Source: Nocardioides sp. BP30
GTDB taxonomy: Bacteria > Actinomycetota > Actinomycetes > Propionibacteriales > Nocardioidaceae
Direction of reading: 5' to 3'
NCBI RefSeq assembly: GCF_029873215.1
Contig: NZ_CP123620.1
Span: forward strand, 1,240,001-1,304,000
DNA: 64,000 bases
Shown in pieces: positions 52,186-60,388 of this stretch. Position numbers and translations under genes: made by a program. The notes under the pieces are model-generated. The model saw nothing but the letters and a program-made list of their open reading frames with translations. It did not search any database and had not been told where the DNA came from. Position 1 is the first letter of the stretch. Each line of letters opens with the position of its first letter.

Positions 52186-53591
52186 GCCGCCTCCCGGACC
52201 ACCGGGCGCAGTCCGGCCGCCACGAGTAGCGCTCCGGCGAGCACGACAGCCGCGTCGAGACCGATCGCCACCCGGAGCGCCGCCAGCGAGTCCACGCCGC
52301 CCGCCGCGATCGCCACGGCGCTCAGCAGCGGTACGCCGAGCGCCATCGCGACCTGCTGGGTCATGGTCGCCAGCCCCGTGGCCAGTCCCTGCTCGCGGTC
52401 GGGCAGCCCGGACGTGGCGCTCACCATGAAGGCGACGATCGCCGTGACATGTCCGAGCGCGCCGACGAAGGTCGCCGCCACCACCAGGACGATCGAGGCG
52501 GTGGTCTCGCCGACCAGCACGAGGGTGCCGGTGAGCAGCGCCTGGGTGAGGAGCCCCCCGACGGCCGCGCGACGTACGCCGACGGTCTCGATCACCCGGG
52601 GTGCCAGCACGCCACCGAGGACGCAGCCGACGCCCATGGCGACCAGCACGAGGCCGGTCTGGAGCGGGTCGAGGCCCAACACCTGCTGCAGGTACATGGT
52701 GAGCAGGAAGACCAGGGCCGACTCCATCGCGAAGGTGACCAGGCCGGCGACGTTGCCCCAGGCGACGTTGCGCCGGCGCAGCACCCGGGTGGAGACGAGC
52801 GGATGGGGATGCCGCTCCTCGAGCAGCCAGAAGGCCACCAGCAGGATGGCGGCGAGGCCCAGGGTCGCCAGGGTGAGCGGGTCGGTGACGCCGACCGAGC
52901 CGGCCCTGGTCGCGCCCATGACCAGCGCGACCAGCCCGAGCGTGACGAGGGTGGCGCCGCCGAGGTCGAGCCGGGCGCGCTCGCGCTCGGCGGAGTCGCG
53001 CAGCAGCGCCGGTGCCACCGCCACCACGACGACGGCGATCGGGACGTTGACCAGGAACGCCCAGCGCCAGCTCAGCAGGTCGGTCAGCACGCCTCCCAGG
53101 ACCGCACCCACGGTGAAGCCGGACGACATCATCACGCTGTTGAGCCCGAGCGCCCGATCGCGCAGCCGGCCCTCGGCGAAGGTGGTGGTGAGCAGCGAGA
53201 GCGCGGCCGGTGTGATCGCCGCCGTCGCGAGCCCCTGCGCCGCGCGGGCGAGCAGCAGGATCCCGGGTGAGGGAGCCAGGCCGCCGAGCAGGGACGCTGC
53301 GCCGAGGGCCGTCATGCCCACCAGGAACAGCCGGCGGCGGCCGACGAAGTCCGCGACCCGGCCGAACAGCAGGGTGAACCCGGCCGCACCGAGCGCGAAG
53401 GTGGTGGCGATCCACTGGACGTCGGCCTTCGCGATGCCCAGGCCCGAGCCGACCGACGGCAGTGCGACGTTGAGGATGGAGAAGTCGACGGCGAGCATGA
53501 ACTGCGAGGCCAGCAGCAGCACGAGCACGAGCACCTGACGCCGGGTCATGCCGGGTGTCGGTGGCGCACTGTGGTGGGTGAGAGTCGTCAT
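52110..53591 (-). CDS. MFS drug transporter, DHA2 (14-helix) type
   Basis: A 493-aa exporter with about 14 membrane helices. LAVDFSILNVALPSVG is the start typical of DHA2 members, RVADFVGRRRLFLVG is the loop 2-3 motif, and RAAQGLATAAITPAALSLL is the family C-like motif. It probably exports a drug or metabolite by proton antiport. The ATG at 53591 leaves 117 bp to the divergent XRE/MmyB regulator. The C-terminal tail overlaps the 3' end of mca by 76 bp. Confidence 0.88.
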   Translation of the reverse strand: MTTLTHHSAPPTPGMTRRQVLVLVLLLASQFMLAVDFSILNVALPSVGSGLGIAKADVQWIATTFALGAAGFTLLFGRVADFVGRRRLFLVGMTALGAASLLGGLAPSPGILLLARAAQGLATAAITPAALSLLTTTFAEGRLRDRALGLNSVMMSSGFTVGAVLGGVLTDLLSWRWAFLVNVPIAVVVVAVAPALLRDSAERERARLDLGGATLVTLGLVALVMGATRAGSVGVTDPLTLATLGLAAILLVAFWLLEERHPHPLVSTRVLRRRNVAWGNVAGLVTFAMESALVFLLTMYLQQVLGLDPLQTGLVLVAMGVGCVLGGVLAPRVIETVGVRRAAVGGLLTQALLTGTLVLVGETTASIVLVVAATFVGALGHVTAIVAFMVSATSGLPDREQGLATGLATMTQQVAMALGVPLLSAVAIAAGGVDSLAALRVAIGLDAAVVLAGALLVAAGLRPVVREAAQPTLMPANRSSSGTEVGTCEVTSS

Positions 53592-53630
53592 GTCGTCCAC
53601 GGTCGCGGGGCTCGGCCGGCACAGCGAGCC

Positions 53631-53671
53631 CCCTGCCGTGCCGTCCATGCGGGTGCCTAGCACCGGCAGGG
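53631..53671. promoter_or_regulatory. Interrupted inverted repeat between the MFS and regulator genes
   Basis: CCCTGCCGTGC (53631-53641) and GCACCGGCAGGG (53660-53671) pair with one bulged base across an 18-nt spacer. It is a candidate operator for the divergent regulator. Confidence 0.35.
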
Positions 53672-53708
53672 TCAGGCAGCGGGCCGCCGCGTCGGTCATG
53701 ATGGCGGG

Positions 53709-54527
53709 GTGGTCACTGAGCTGGGAGAGTTCCTGCGCAGCCGGAGGGCGGCGATCAGTCCTGAGCAGGCAGGGCTCGTCTCCTACGGCGCTCGGCGCGT
53801 CCCCGGCCTGCGGCGCGAGGAGCTCGCGCAGCTGGCCGGCGTGAGCCCGACGTACTACACCCGGCTGGAGCAGTCCGACCAGCACCAGGCATCGGACGCG
53901 GTGCTGGATGCGCTCGCCCGCGCACTGCGGCTCTCCGACGGCGAGCGCGAGCACCTGCACCGGCTGGCGCGGCCGGCCGGGCGCGTGTCGACCCCGCGGT
54001 GCGCCAGGCCCCGGCCGAGCGCCCTCATGGTGATGCACACCATGCCCTCACCGGCGCTGATCCTCGACCACACCAACGACGTCGTCGCCTGGAACCGGCT
54101 GGGCCACCTGCTCCTGGGCCACACCGTGCCCTACGAGCTGCCGGCGACCGAGGAGCGGCCCAACCTCGCCCGGATGCTCTTCCTCGAGCCCGGTGGCACG
54201 GCCCTGTACGCCGACCCCGACGAGGCGATGCGCACCATGATCGGCTTCCTCCGCTACTCCTCGGGGCTGTATCCCGACGATCAGCGGCTGAGCCGGCTCG
54301 TGGGCGAGCTGGCCCAGCGCAGCGACGCGTTCGCGCAGGTATGGGCCGAGCACCCGGTGGCCGACTGCGGCTTCGGCGTCAAGCGGTTCCGGCATCCTCT
54401 CGTAGGACGCCTGGAGCTGACCTACGAGGTGATGCGGCTGCCCGAGAGCAGCCTGCGGATGGTCGTCTACACCGCCGAGCCCGGGAGCGCGACGCACGAC
54501 GGCCTGGAGCTGCTCGCACGCAGCTGA
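53709..54527 (+). CDS. XRE-family regulator with MmyB-like ligand domain
   Basis: A 272-aa regulator. The N-terminal helix-turn-helix contains EFLRSRRAAISPEQ, RRVPGLRREELAQLAGVSPTYYTRLEQ. The C-terminal MmyB-like PAS-type domain (ALILDHTNDVVAWNRLGHLLLG, RMLFLEP) binds fatty-acid-like ligands in studied members. It is divergent from the MFS exporter and probably controls it. GTG 53709 is preceded 6 nt upstream by CATGAT, a weak -10 form. Confidence 0.88.
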   Translation: MVTELGEFLRSRRAAISPEQAGLVSYGARRVPGLRREELAQLAGVSPTYYTRLEQSDQHQASDAVLDALARALRLSDGEREHLHRLARPAGRVSTPRCARPRPSALMVMHTMPSPALILDHTNDVVAWNRLGHLLLGHTVPYELPATEERPNLARMLFLEPGGTALYADPDEAMRTMIGFLRYSSGLYPDDQRLSRLVGELAQRSDAFAQVWAEHPVADCGFGVKRFRHPLVGRLELTYEVMRLPESSLRMVVYTAEPGSATHDGLELLARS

Positions 54528-54657
54528 GCGATCGACGCGCCCGCGCGGGTGCGCCGACGCCGGTCCGACCCCGGTCTGACGCGGGCCCGATGCCGGCCCG
54601 ATGCCGGCCCGGGGGAGACCTTTTCGCGACCGCGAGCAGGAGTGAGACACTGGAGCC

Positions 54658-54867
54658 ATGCTTCCCCTGCTCCTCACCCTGGCGACCGACCCGGTCCCGA
54701 CCGACAACAACGTGAAGGCCGGGTGGACGGCGTTCGCCGTCTTCCTGCTGCTGCTCGTGGCCGTCGGTGTTCTGGGCTGGAGCTTCAGCCGTCAGCTGAA
54801 GAAGGTCAAGAAGGCGAGCGACGCGGGCGTCTACGACGAGTCGGACGCCCCGCACAAGCACGTCTGA
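54658..54867 (+). CDS. Small single-span membrane protein
   Basis: A 69-aa protein of unknown function. The central helix is WTAFAVFLLLLVAVGVLGWSF, followed by a basic stretch (RQLKKVKKA) and an Asp/Glu/His tail. Small membrane proteins of this layout are conserved next to channel or transport genes in actinobacteria. GACACT at 54646-54651 is 6 nt before the ATG. The mechanosensitive-channel gene follows by 26 bp. Confidence 0.72.
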   Translation: MLPLLLTLATDPVPTDNNVKAGWTAFAVFLLLLVAVGVLGWSFSRQLKKVKKASDAGVYDESDAPHKHV

Positions 54868-54893
54868 GCCCTCCACAGTCCGGGGGTGAGGGT

Positions 54894-55787
54894 GTGATCG
54901 AGGTGATGGCGACGCTGTCGCCGATCCGTGACTTCGGCACGTGGTCGCGTGGCAACGGTCTGGAGATCGTGCTGCTCGCGATCGGAGCCGTGCTCATCGC
55001 GCGGTTCGTGCGCTGGTTCAGCGATGCCGCCACCGCGCGTGAGGAGGCCCGCCGCGCCTCCCAGGACTCGCTGGTCCGCTCCGAGGACGACAAGCACCGT
55101 CGCGCGCTCAACCAGGTCATCACCTGGGTGCTGGTGGTGCTCGTCTACATCATCGCGGGGTTGCTCGCGGTGCAGAAGCTGGGCATCGCGCTGGCGGCGT
55201 TCATCCCGGTGGCCAGCGTGGCAGGCGTCGCGCTCGGCTTCGGTGCCCAGAAGGTGGTGGCTGACCTGCTCGCCGGCTTCTTCGTGGTGGCCGAGCGGCA
55301 GTACGGCTTCGGTGACCTGGTCCGGATCTCGGTGGTGGGCCTGGGCGTGCCGGTGCTCGGCACCGTGGAGAACGTCAGCCTGCGGACCACCACCGTGCGC
55401 ACCACCACCGGCGAGGTCGTGATCACCCCCAACGGACAGATCGCGCAGGTCACCAACCTGTCGCGGGACTGGGCGCGGGCTGTCATCGACGTACCCGTCT
55501 CGGTGACGATGGACGTCAACCGCGTGCTCGCCGTGCTGCGCAAGGCCGGCGAGGCGGCGTTCGCCGACCCGGATCTGCACGCGCTGCTGCTCGACACACC
55601 CTCGGTGATGGGGGTGGAGTCGATCGAGGTCGACCAGTTCCAGGTGCGGGTGGTGGCACGCACGCTGCCGGGCAAGCAGTTCGAGGTGGGCCGGGCGCTG
55701 CGCGTGCTGATCACCCGCACGCTGCGCTCGGAGGGCATCGTCCTGCAGGCCGAGATCAGCACCGGCGAGCCGACGGGTACCGCATGA
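54894..55787 (+). CDS. MscS-family mechanosensitive channel
   Basis: A 297-aa channel. Helices at about residues 20-36 and 65-90 are followed by the pore helix region FIPVASVAGVALGFGAQKVVADLLAGFF, the most conserved part of MscS. The beta domain (DLVRISVVGLGVPVLGTVENVSLRTT) and an alpha-beta C-terminus come next. It opens on hypo-osmotic shock to release solutes. The start is uncertain: GTG 54894 is used, and ATG 54906 is possible. The stop overlaps the next ATG. Confidence 0.88.
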   Translation: MIEVMATLSPIRDFGTWSRGNGLEIVLLAIGAVLIARFVRWFSDAATAREEARRASQDSLVRSEDDKHRRALNQVITWVLVVLVYIIAGLLAVQKLGIALAAFIPVASVAGVALGFGAQKVVADLLAGFFVVAERQYGFGDLVRISVVGLGVPVLGTVENVSLRTTTVRTTTGEVVITPNGQIAQVTNLSRDWARAVIDVPVSVTMDVNRVLAVLRKAGEAAFADPDLHALLLDTPSVMGVESIEVDQFQVRVVARTLPGKQFEVGRALRVLITRTLRSEGIVLQAEISTGEPTGTA

Positions 55788-56212
55788 GCTTCCTCGACTT
55801 CGTGCGCTCCCACCTGCCGCGGCGTTCGACCTGGGCCCTGATCGGCGCCTTCCTGGCGGTGCTGGTGCTCTACCTGTTCGTGCGGCCCGACCAGAACACC
55901 GCCGCCCCGGTCGTGGTCGTGCCGCAGCAGACGATCACGCCCTCACCCACGCCGAAGCCGAGCTCCTCGCCGTCGCCCACGCGTACGGCGGAGCCGACGC
56001 GTCGGCCGTCCGCGTCCGCGACGTCCTCGACGCCGACCCGCACCTCCTCGCCGCGGCCGTCCTCCGCGAGCCCCGAGACGTCGGCGCCGGCGACCTCGCC
56101 GACGCCCACCCAGCCGGCGACCTCGGCGCCGCCCGCCACCTCCCCGACGCCGAGCGCGTCGGGCAGCTCCGCGGCGCTGGGGAACGCCCCCGCCTCGTCG
56201 AGCACCGACTGA
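55784..56212 (+). CDS. Pro/Ser/Thr-rich membrane-anchored protein
   Basis: A 142-aa protein. A short cytoplasmic N-terminus with RRSTW precedes one helix (ALIGAFLAVLVLYLFV). A low-complexity Pro/Ser/Thr/Ala tail of about 100 residues follows, probably extended through the cell wall. The ATG overlaps the MscS stop by 4 nt, so it is co-expressed with the channel. No domain or enzyme motif is visible. Confidence 0.72.
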   Translation: MSFLDFVRSHLPRRSTWALIGAFLAVLVLYLFVRPDQNTAAPVVVVPQQTITPSPTPKPSSSPSPTRTAEPTRRPSASATSSTPTRTSSPRPSSASPETSAPATSPTPTQPATSAPPATSPTPSASGSSAALGNAPASSSTD

Positions 56213-56268
56213 GCGTTCCTGCGGCTGACGGCGACGGATTGTCGGTCGTCGCTGGCATCCTTCGCGCC

Positions 56269-57024
56269 ATGTCCCGACCCGTCCTGCTCCTCCGGTGTCT
56301 GCTGGGCGTCGTGTTCCTGCTGCCGGTCGGGCTGGTGGCGGGCTGTGGGGTCACGGTGACGAGCACGGTGCAGCCGGCGCACCCGCCTGCCGCCGGCCCG
56401 GCGAGCGGCCCGGCGAGTGGCCCGGCGAGTGGCGCAGCCTCGGTTGACCTCGACGCCGCGCGCGCCGACCTGGCCCGGCTGGCGGTGAAGGGTCGTGCTC
56501 CGATGACCGGCTACGACCGCGACGCGTTCGGGCCGGCCTGGAGCGACGACACGGACGATCGGTGGGGTCACAACGGCTGCGACACCCGCAACGACGTGCT
56601 GCGACGCGATCTCGCCGACGTCGTGCTCAAACCCGGCACGCACGGCTGCGTGGTCCTCGCCGGCACGCTGCACGATCCGTACGGCGCCGCCACCATCGAC
56701 TTCGTCCGCGGCGTCGGCACCAGCACCGCCGTCCAGATCGACCACGTCGTCGCGCTCGGCGACGCCTGGCAGACCGGTGCCCAGCGGTGGACCGCACAGC
56801 GACGGCGGTCGTTCGCCAACGATCCCGGCGAGCTGCTGGCCGTCAGCGGCCCGATCAACGAGTCCAAGGGCGACGGCGACGCTGCCACGTGGCTGCCGCC
56901 GTACAAGGGGTTCCGGTGCGCCTACGTGGCTCGGCAGGTAGCGGTGAAGCGGGCCTACGGGCTGTGGGTGACGCCGGCCGAGCACGATGCGATCGCGCGC
57001 GTCCTCGCGGGGTGCGGCGCGTGA
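56269..57024 (+). CDS. Secreted DUF1524/HNH nuclease-like lipoprotein
   Basis: A 251-aa lipoprotein. The signal has lipobox LVAGC (Cys26), then a GPASGPASGPASGA linker. The catalytic module matches DUF1524/HNH: QIDHVVALGDAWQTGA has the Asp-His pair, and NDPGELLAVSGPINESKGD the partner residues. KGDGDAATWLPP is the family end motif. It probably cleaves nucleic acid at the cell surface, for nutrition or defence. ATG 56269 is used because it begins the signal; an ATG at 56239 would add ten residues. Confidence 0.82.
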   Translation: MSRPVLLLRCLLGVVFLLPVGLVAGCGVTVTSTVQPAHPPAAGPASGPASGPASGAASVDLDAARADLARLAVKGRAPMTGYDRDAFGPAWSDDTDDRWGHNGCDTRNDVLRRDLADVVLKPGTHGCVVLAGTLHDPYGAATIDFVRGVGTSTAVQIDHVVALGDAWQTGAQRWTAQRRRSFANDPGELLAVSGPINESKGDGDAATWLPPYKGFRCAYVARQVAVKRAYGLWVTPAEHDAIARVLAGCGA

Positions 57025-57054
57025 GTCGCCGCGTGGGGCGGGTACCGGTGTCCG

Positions 57055-57444
57055 ATGAAGTCGGTGATCACCATTCCGGCCGCCATCGTGGCGGTCCTGG
57101 TCCTCGGTGGCCTGAGCGCCGAAGACCCGGGCGGCCTGCGTGGCCGGCAGCTGAGGCGACAGCGCGATCTCGCCAGCGGCAGCGTCGAGTTCCTGCGCTA
57201 TCAGGTCCCGGTCGGGCAGGACCCGGCCGCGGTGACGGCCGCCCTGATGAACGAGGGGTTCGAGGTGGTGCGCGATGACGCCGCCACCCACACCCAGGAC
57301 CTCATGATCCTGTGCCCGGCGGGCGCCGACCGGGAGCGGGCCCGCGTCCGCGCCGTGATCGCACACGACGCCCCGATCGACATGGAGGGGCATCCCATGA
57401 CCGAGCGCGACATTATTTTCGCCGACGAGCGGGCGGCCGAATAA
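57055..57444 (+). CDS. Hypothetical protein with N-terminal hydrophobic segment
   Basis: A 129-aa protein not recognised. Residues 3-20 are hydrophobic (VITIPAAIVAVLVLGGLS) and could be a membrane anchor. The rest has an alpha-beta pattern with AAVTAALMNEGFEVVRDD and RARVRAVIAHDAPIDM, and one Cys. It lies 30 bp after the DUF1524 gene in the same direction. A small palindrome overlaps its 3' flank. Confidence 0.6.
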   Translation: MKSVITIPAAIVAVLVLGGLSAEDPGGLRGRQLRRQRDLASGSVEFLRYQVPVGQDPAAVTAALMNEGFEVVRDDAATHTQDLMILCPAGADRERARVRAVIAHDAPIDMEGHPMTERDIIFADERAAE

Positions 57445-57448
57445 TTCC

Positions 57449-57464
57449 ATACCCCGCCGGGTAT
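57449..57464. repeat. Small palindrome ATACCC-N4-GGGTAT
   Basis: ATACCC (57449-57454) and GGGTAT (57459-57464) flank CGCC. It lies in the 146-bp space before the SpoIIE phosphatase gene and could be an operator or weak terminator. Confidence 0.4.
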
Positions 57465-57590
57465 CGCTTCCTGGCTGCCCATGCCTCACGCTGACTTTCT
57501 GGAGCACCATGGCCGTCGTAGGGTGAAGAGAAAGTGGTGTCGACCGCCGCATCTCTCATCCCGTTCTGCGGGGGTTAAGGAAGCTTCTGC

Positions 57591-59177
57591 ATGGTGTCTG
57601 AGCCGATCCGGTCCGCCGGCCTGGCCTCCCTCGATCACGGGTGGGAGAACGCTCCGCACCCGTCGGTGATCCTCGCCGACGGTGGGTCCGTCCAGGCCGC
57701 GAACCGTGCTGCCCGCGACCTGCTGCCGCGGCTCGCCTCCGGCGGCGAGCTCGCCGACGGCGTCGCGGGGTGGCTCGCCGCGCTCGACCGGGACTGGCGT
57801 GCGGGCCGGTACGTCGAGGGCTCCGGCGGCTCGATCGGGGCCCGGCGCTTCCTCGCCCGGCCGGTGCTCACCGACGAGGGCGCGCGGATGTGGTGGCTGG
57901 AGGAGACCACGGCGCTGCACGCGGCCCAGGAGGAGCTGCGCCGGGAGCGGGAGAGGACGGAGTTCCTGCGCACCGCCTCCGACGCACTGCTGAGCTCCCT
58001 CAACGCGAACCGCACCATGGAGGTCGCCGCAGAGCTCGCGGCCAACCGTCTGGCCGACGCCGCCTGGGTGATCGCACCGGCGGTCCGCGGCCGTCACGAG
58101 GCGGTGCTCTGCGTGCGGGGCCAGCAGCCGCGGATGATGAACCTCGACATCCGGCCCGACGACGTCCCCGGCCTGGCCGAGGCCCTGCAGGGCTTCCCGC
58201 CGGTGCCGTCGCGGTGGATCGACCCCGGAGCCGTGGAGCCCTGGCTGGTCCCCGCCGGCTTCGGGGCCGCAGGGCCCGTCGTGGTGACATCGCTGCCCGG
58301 ACACGGCGTACCTGCTGGTGCGCTGGTGCTGCTGCGCAGCGCCGAGGAGCCTGCCTTCAGCGAGGAGGAGGAGGGCGTCGCCCGGCTGTTCGCCTCGCGG
58401 GTGGGCGCGGCGCTCTCGGCCGCCCGGCTCTTCGAGGAGCAGAGCGCCATCACCGACGTGCTGACCTCCGAGCTGCTGCCGCCGGTGTTGCGCCGGCTCG
58501 ACGGCATCGACTTCGCCGGCGTCTACCGGCCCGCCCAGGAGACCGCCCGTCTCGGCGGCGACTTCTACGACGTGCACCCGATCGCCGGCGGCGCGCTGGC
58601 GCTGCTCGGCGACGTCTGCGGACAGGGGCTGGAGGCGGCGGTCCTCACCGGCCGGATCCGCAACACCCTGCAGGCACTGCTCCCGATGGTGGACGACCAC
58701 GTCGAGATGCTGAAGATGCTCAACTCGGTGCTGCTCACCTCGCGGCAGACCCGGTTCGCCAGCCTCGTGCTCGCCACCGCGACCCAGGTGGGCGAGCGGG
58801 TGCACCTGAGCCTGACCAGGGCCGGCCACCTGCCGCCGCTGATCGTGCGGACCGACGGCAGCGTCGAGGAGGTGTTCGGGTCCGGGCCGCTGGTGGGCAT
58901 CCTGCCCGACGCGTCGTTCGAGACGCTGACGGTGGAGCTGGCTCCCGGCGAGACCTGCCTGCTCTACACCGACGGGATCGTCGAGGCCCGCGGCGGTCCG
59001 ATGGGCGGCGAGATGTTCGGCGAGGCACGGCTGCGGCGCGTGCTGTCCCAGTGCCAGGGGATGCCGGCCGAGGCGGTCGTCGAGCACGTGCTGATGCTCG
59101 CGACGCAGTGGCTGGAGCTGCCCGAGCACGACGACATGGCGGTGCTCGCCATCACCGCGCCGCGGGCCCGCGGCTGA
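57591..59177 (+). CDS. PAS/GAF-containing SpoIIE-type PP2C phosphatase
   Basis: A 528-aa signalling phosphatase of the RsbU/SpoIIE type, which typically dephosphorylates anti-anti-sigma (STAS) proteins. Residues 20-100 are PAS-like (HPSVILADGGSVQAANRAARDLL), 125-290 GAF-like, and 300-525 the PPM phosphatase. The metal aspartates are visible in GGDFYD (Asp324), GDVCGQG (Asp341), YTDGIVEA (Asp461) and EHDDMAVL (Asp514/515), so it should be active. Only 29 bp separate it from the B12-binding sensor gene downstream, which suggests a joint signalling module. Confidence 0.88.
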   Translation: MVSEPIRSAGLASLDHGWENAPHPSVILADGGSVQAANRAARDLLPRLASGGELADGVAGWLAALDRDWRAGRYVEGSGGSIGARRFLARPVLTDEGARMWWLEETTALHAAQEELRRERERTEFLRTASDALLSSLNANRTMEVAAELAANRLADAAWVIAPAVRGRHEAVLCVRGQQPRMMNLDIRPDDVPGLAEALQGFPPVPSRWIDPGAVEPWLVPAGFGAAGPVVVTSLPGHGVPAGALVLLRSAEEPAFSEEEEGVARLFASRVGAALSAARLFEEQSAITDVLTSELLPPVLRRLDGIDFAGVYRPAQETARLGGDFYDVHPIAGGALALLGDVCGQGLEAAVLTGRIRNTLQALLPMVDDHVEMLKMLNSVLLTSRQTRFASLVLATATQVGERVHLSLTRAGHLPPLIVRTDGSVEEVFGSGPLVGILPDASFETLTVELAPGETCLLYTDGIVEARGGPMGGEMFGEARLRRVLSQCQGMPAEAVVEHVLMLATQWLELPEHDDMAVLAITAPRARG

Positions 59178-59206
59178 GCCCGCGCACCGACGGGAGGAGG
59201 GCAGCT

Positions 59207-60271
59207 GTGGCCGAGACGATCGAGGAGCGCACCGACGCGCGCGCCCAGCCGGTGGAGACCTACGCCGAGAGCCTGTGGCAGGCCGTCATCGAGGCGGACG
59301 AGCACGAGGCGACAGACGTGGTGATGGCCGCGCTGGACGCGGGCGTCGACCCCGAGGCGATCCTGCTCGACATCGTGGGTGCGACCCAGCGGCGGGTCGG
59401 GATGGAGTGGGCAGCGAACCGGATCAGCGTCGCGCAGGAGCACGCCGCCACCGCCATCAACGAGCGGGTGATCGTGCACCTGTCCGGCCGGTTGCCCCGG
59501 CAACAGCCGACCCGGGCCCGCGTCGCCGTCGCATGCGTGGACGGCGAGTGGCACGCGCTGCCGGCCCGACTGCTGGCCGAGGTGCTGACCCTGCGCGGGT
59601 TCCGGGTGGACTACCTGGGCGCGCAGGTCCCGACCCCGCATCTGATCACCCACCTGCACCGGACCAGCCCGGACGTGGTGGCGCTGTCCGGGTCGATCCC
59701 GACCCGGCTGCCGGTCGCGCATGCGACGATCACCGCCTGCCAGAGCGCCGGCGTACCCGTCATCGTCGGCGGCTCTGCCTTCGGCGTCGGTGGCCGATGG
59801 GCCACCCTGCTGGGCGCCGATGCGTGGGCTCCGGACGCGGCCGCGGCGGTGGAGCGGCTCAGCCGGCCGCTGCCCCGCCCGCAGGCCCCGCACCAGCCGA
59901 TCGACGACCTCCCGCACCTGGCCGACCAGGAGTACACCATGGTCGCGCGCAGCGCCCCGCGGCTCGTCCGCGCGGTGATGACCGGGCTGGAGGAGCGGCT
60001 GCCGATGATGCGCGACTACTCCGACCTCCAGCGCCAGCACACCGCCGAGGACGTCGCCCAGATCGTCGACTTCCTCGCCGCCGCGCTCTACGTCGGCGAC
60101 GCGGCGCTGTTCTGCGACTTCCTCGCCTGGACGGCCGAGGTCCTCGAGGCCCGCGCCGTCCCCGCCCGCTCGCTGGTGCCGGCCGTGGAGTTGCTGCGCG
60201 ACGAGCTGCGGGACTTCGAGCGTGCTGTCGCGATGCTGGACCAGGCTTGGGGACTGTTGCAGCCTCGGTGA
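59207..60271 (+). CDS. B12-binding sensor protein with CarH-type photoreceptor signature
   Basis: A 354-aa protein. Residues 20-100 are the B12-binding helix bundle, with the CarH-type signature Trp68, nine residues, Glu78-His79. Residues 103-215 are the Rossmann-like B12-binding domain. Glu114-x-His116 matches the ExHxxG ligand motif of CarH, although Gly is Pro119, and SGS and VGGS loops are present. A C-terminal helical domain (about 265-354) is of unknown family. CarH uses this signature to hold adenosylcobalamin for light sensing, but there is no MerR-type DNA-binding domain here. GTG 59207 follows a GGGAGGAGG Shine-Dalgarno. Confidence 0.85.
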   Translation: MAETIEERTDARAQPVETYAESLWQAVIEADEHEATDVVMAALDAGVDPEAILLDIVGATQRRVGMEWAANRISVAQEHAATAINERVIVHLSGRLPRQQPTRARVAVACVDGEWHALPARLLAEVLTLRGFRVDYLGAQVPTPHLITHLHRTSPDVVALSGSIPTRLPVAHATITACQSAGVPVIVGGSAFGVGGRWATLLGADAWAPDAAAAVERLSRPLPRPQAPHQPIDDLPHLADQEYTMVARSAPRLVRAVMTGLEERLPMMRDYSDLQRQHTAEDVAQIVDFLAAALYVGDAALFCDFLAWTAEVLEARAVPARSLVPAVELLRDELRDFERAVAMLDQAWGLLQPR

Positions 60272-60388
60272 GGTGTCGTCGCCGGCGCCGTCCGGGGACC
60301 ACCGTCGTGATCTTGCTGTCCGGGTGTGTCCTCTCCGACTGACCGAAGACGTCCCGCACGGAGCCGTCCGCGTGCGAGGCTGTGCCCC

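Noticed and set aside
57459..57464. GGGTAT as a stress-sigma (SigB-like) -10 for the phosphatase operon
   Set aside because: No GTTT-type -35 at proper distance; the hexamer is better explained as one arm of the ATACCC/GGGTAT palindrome.
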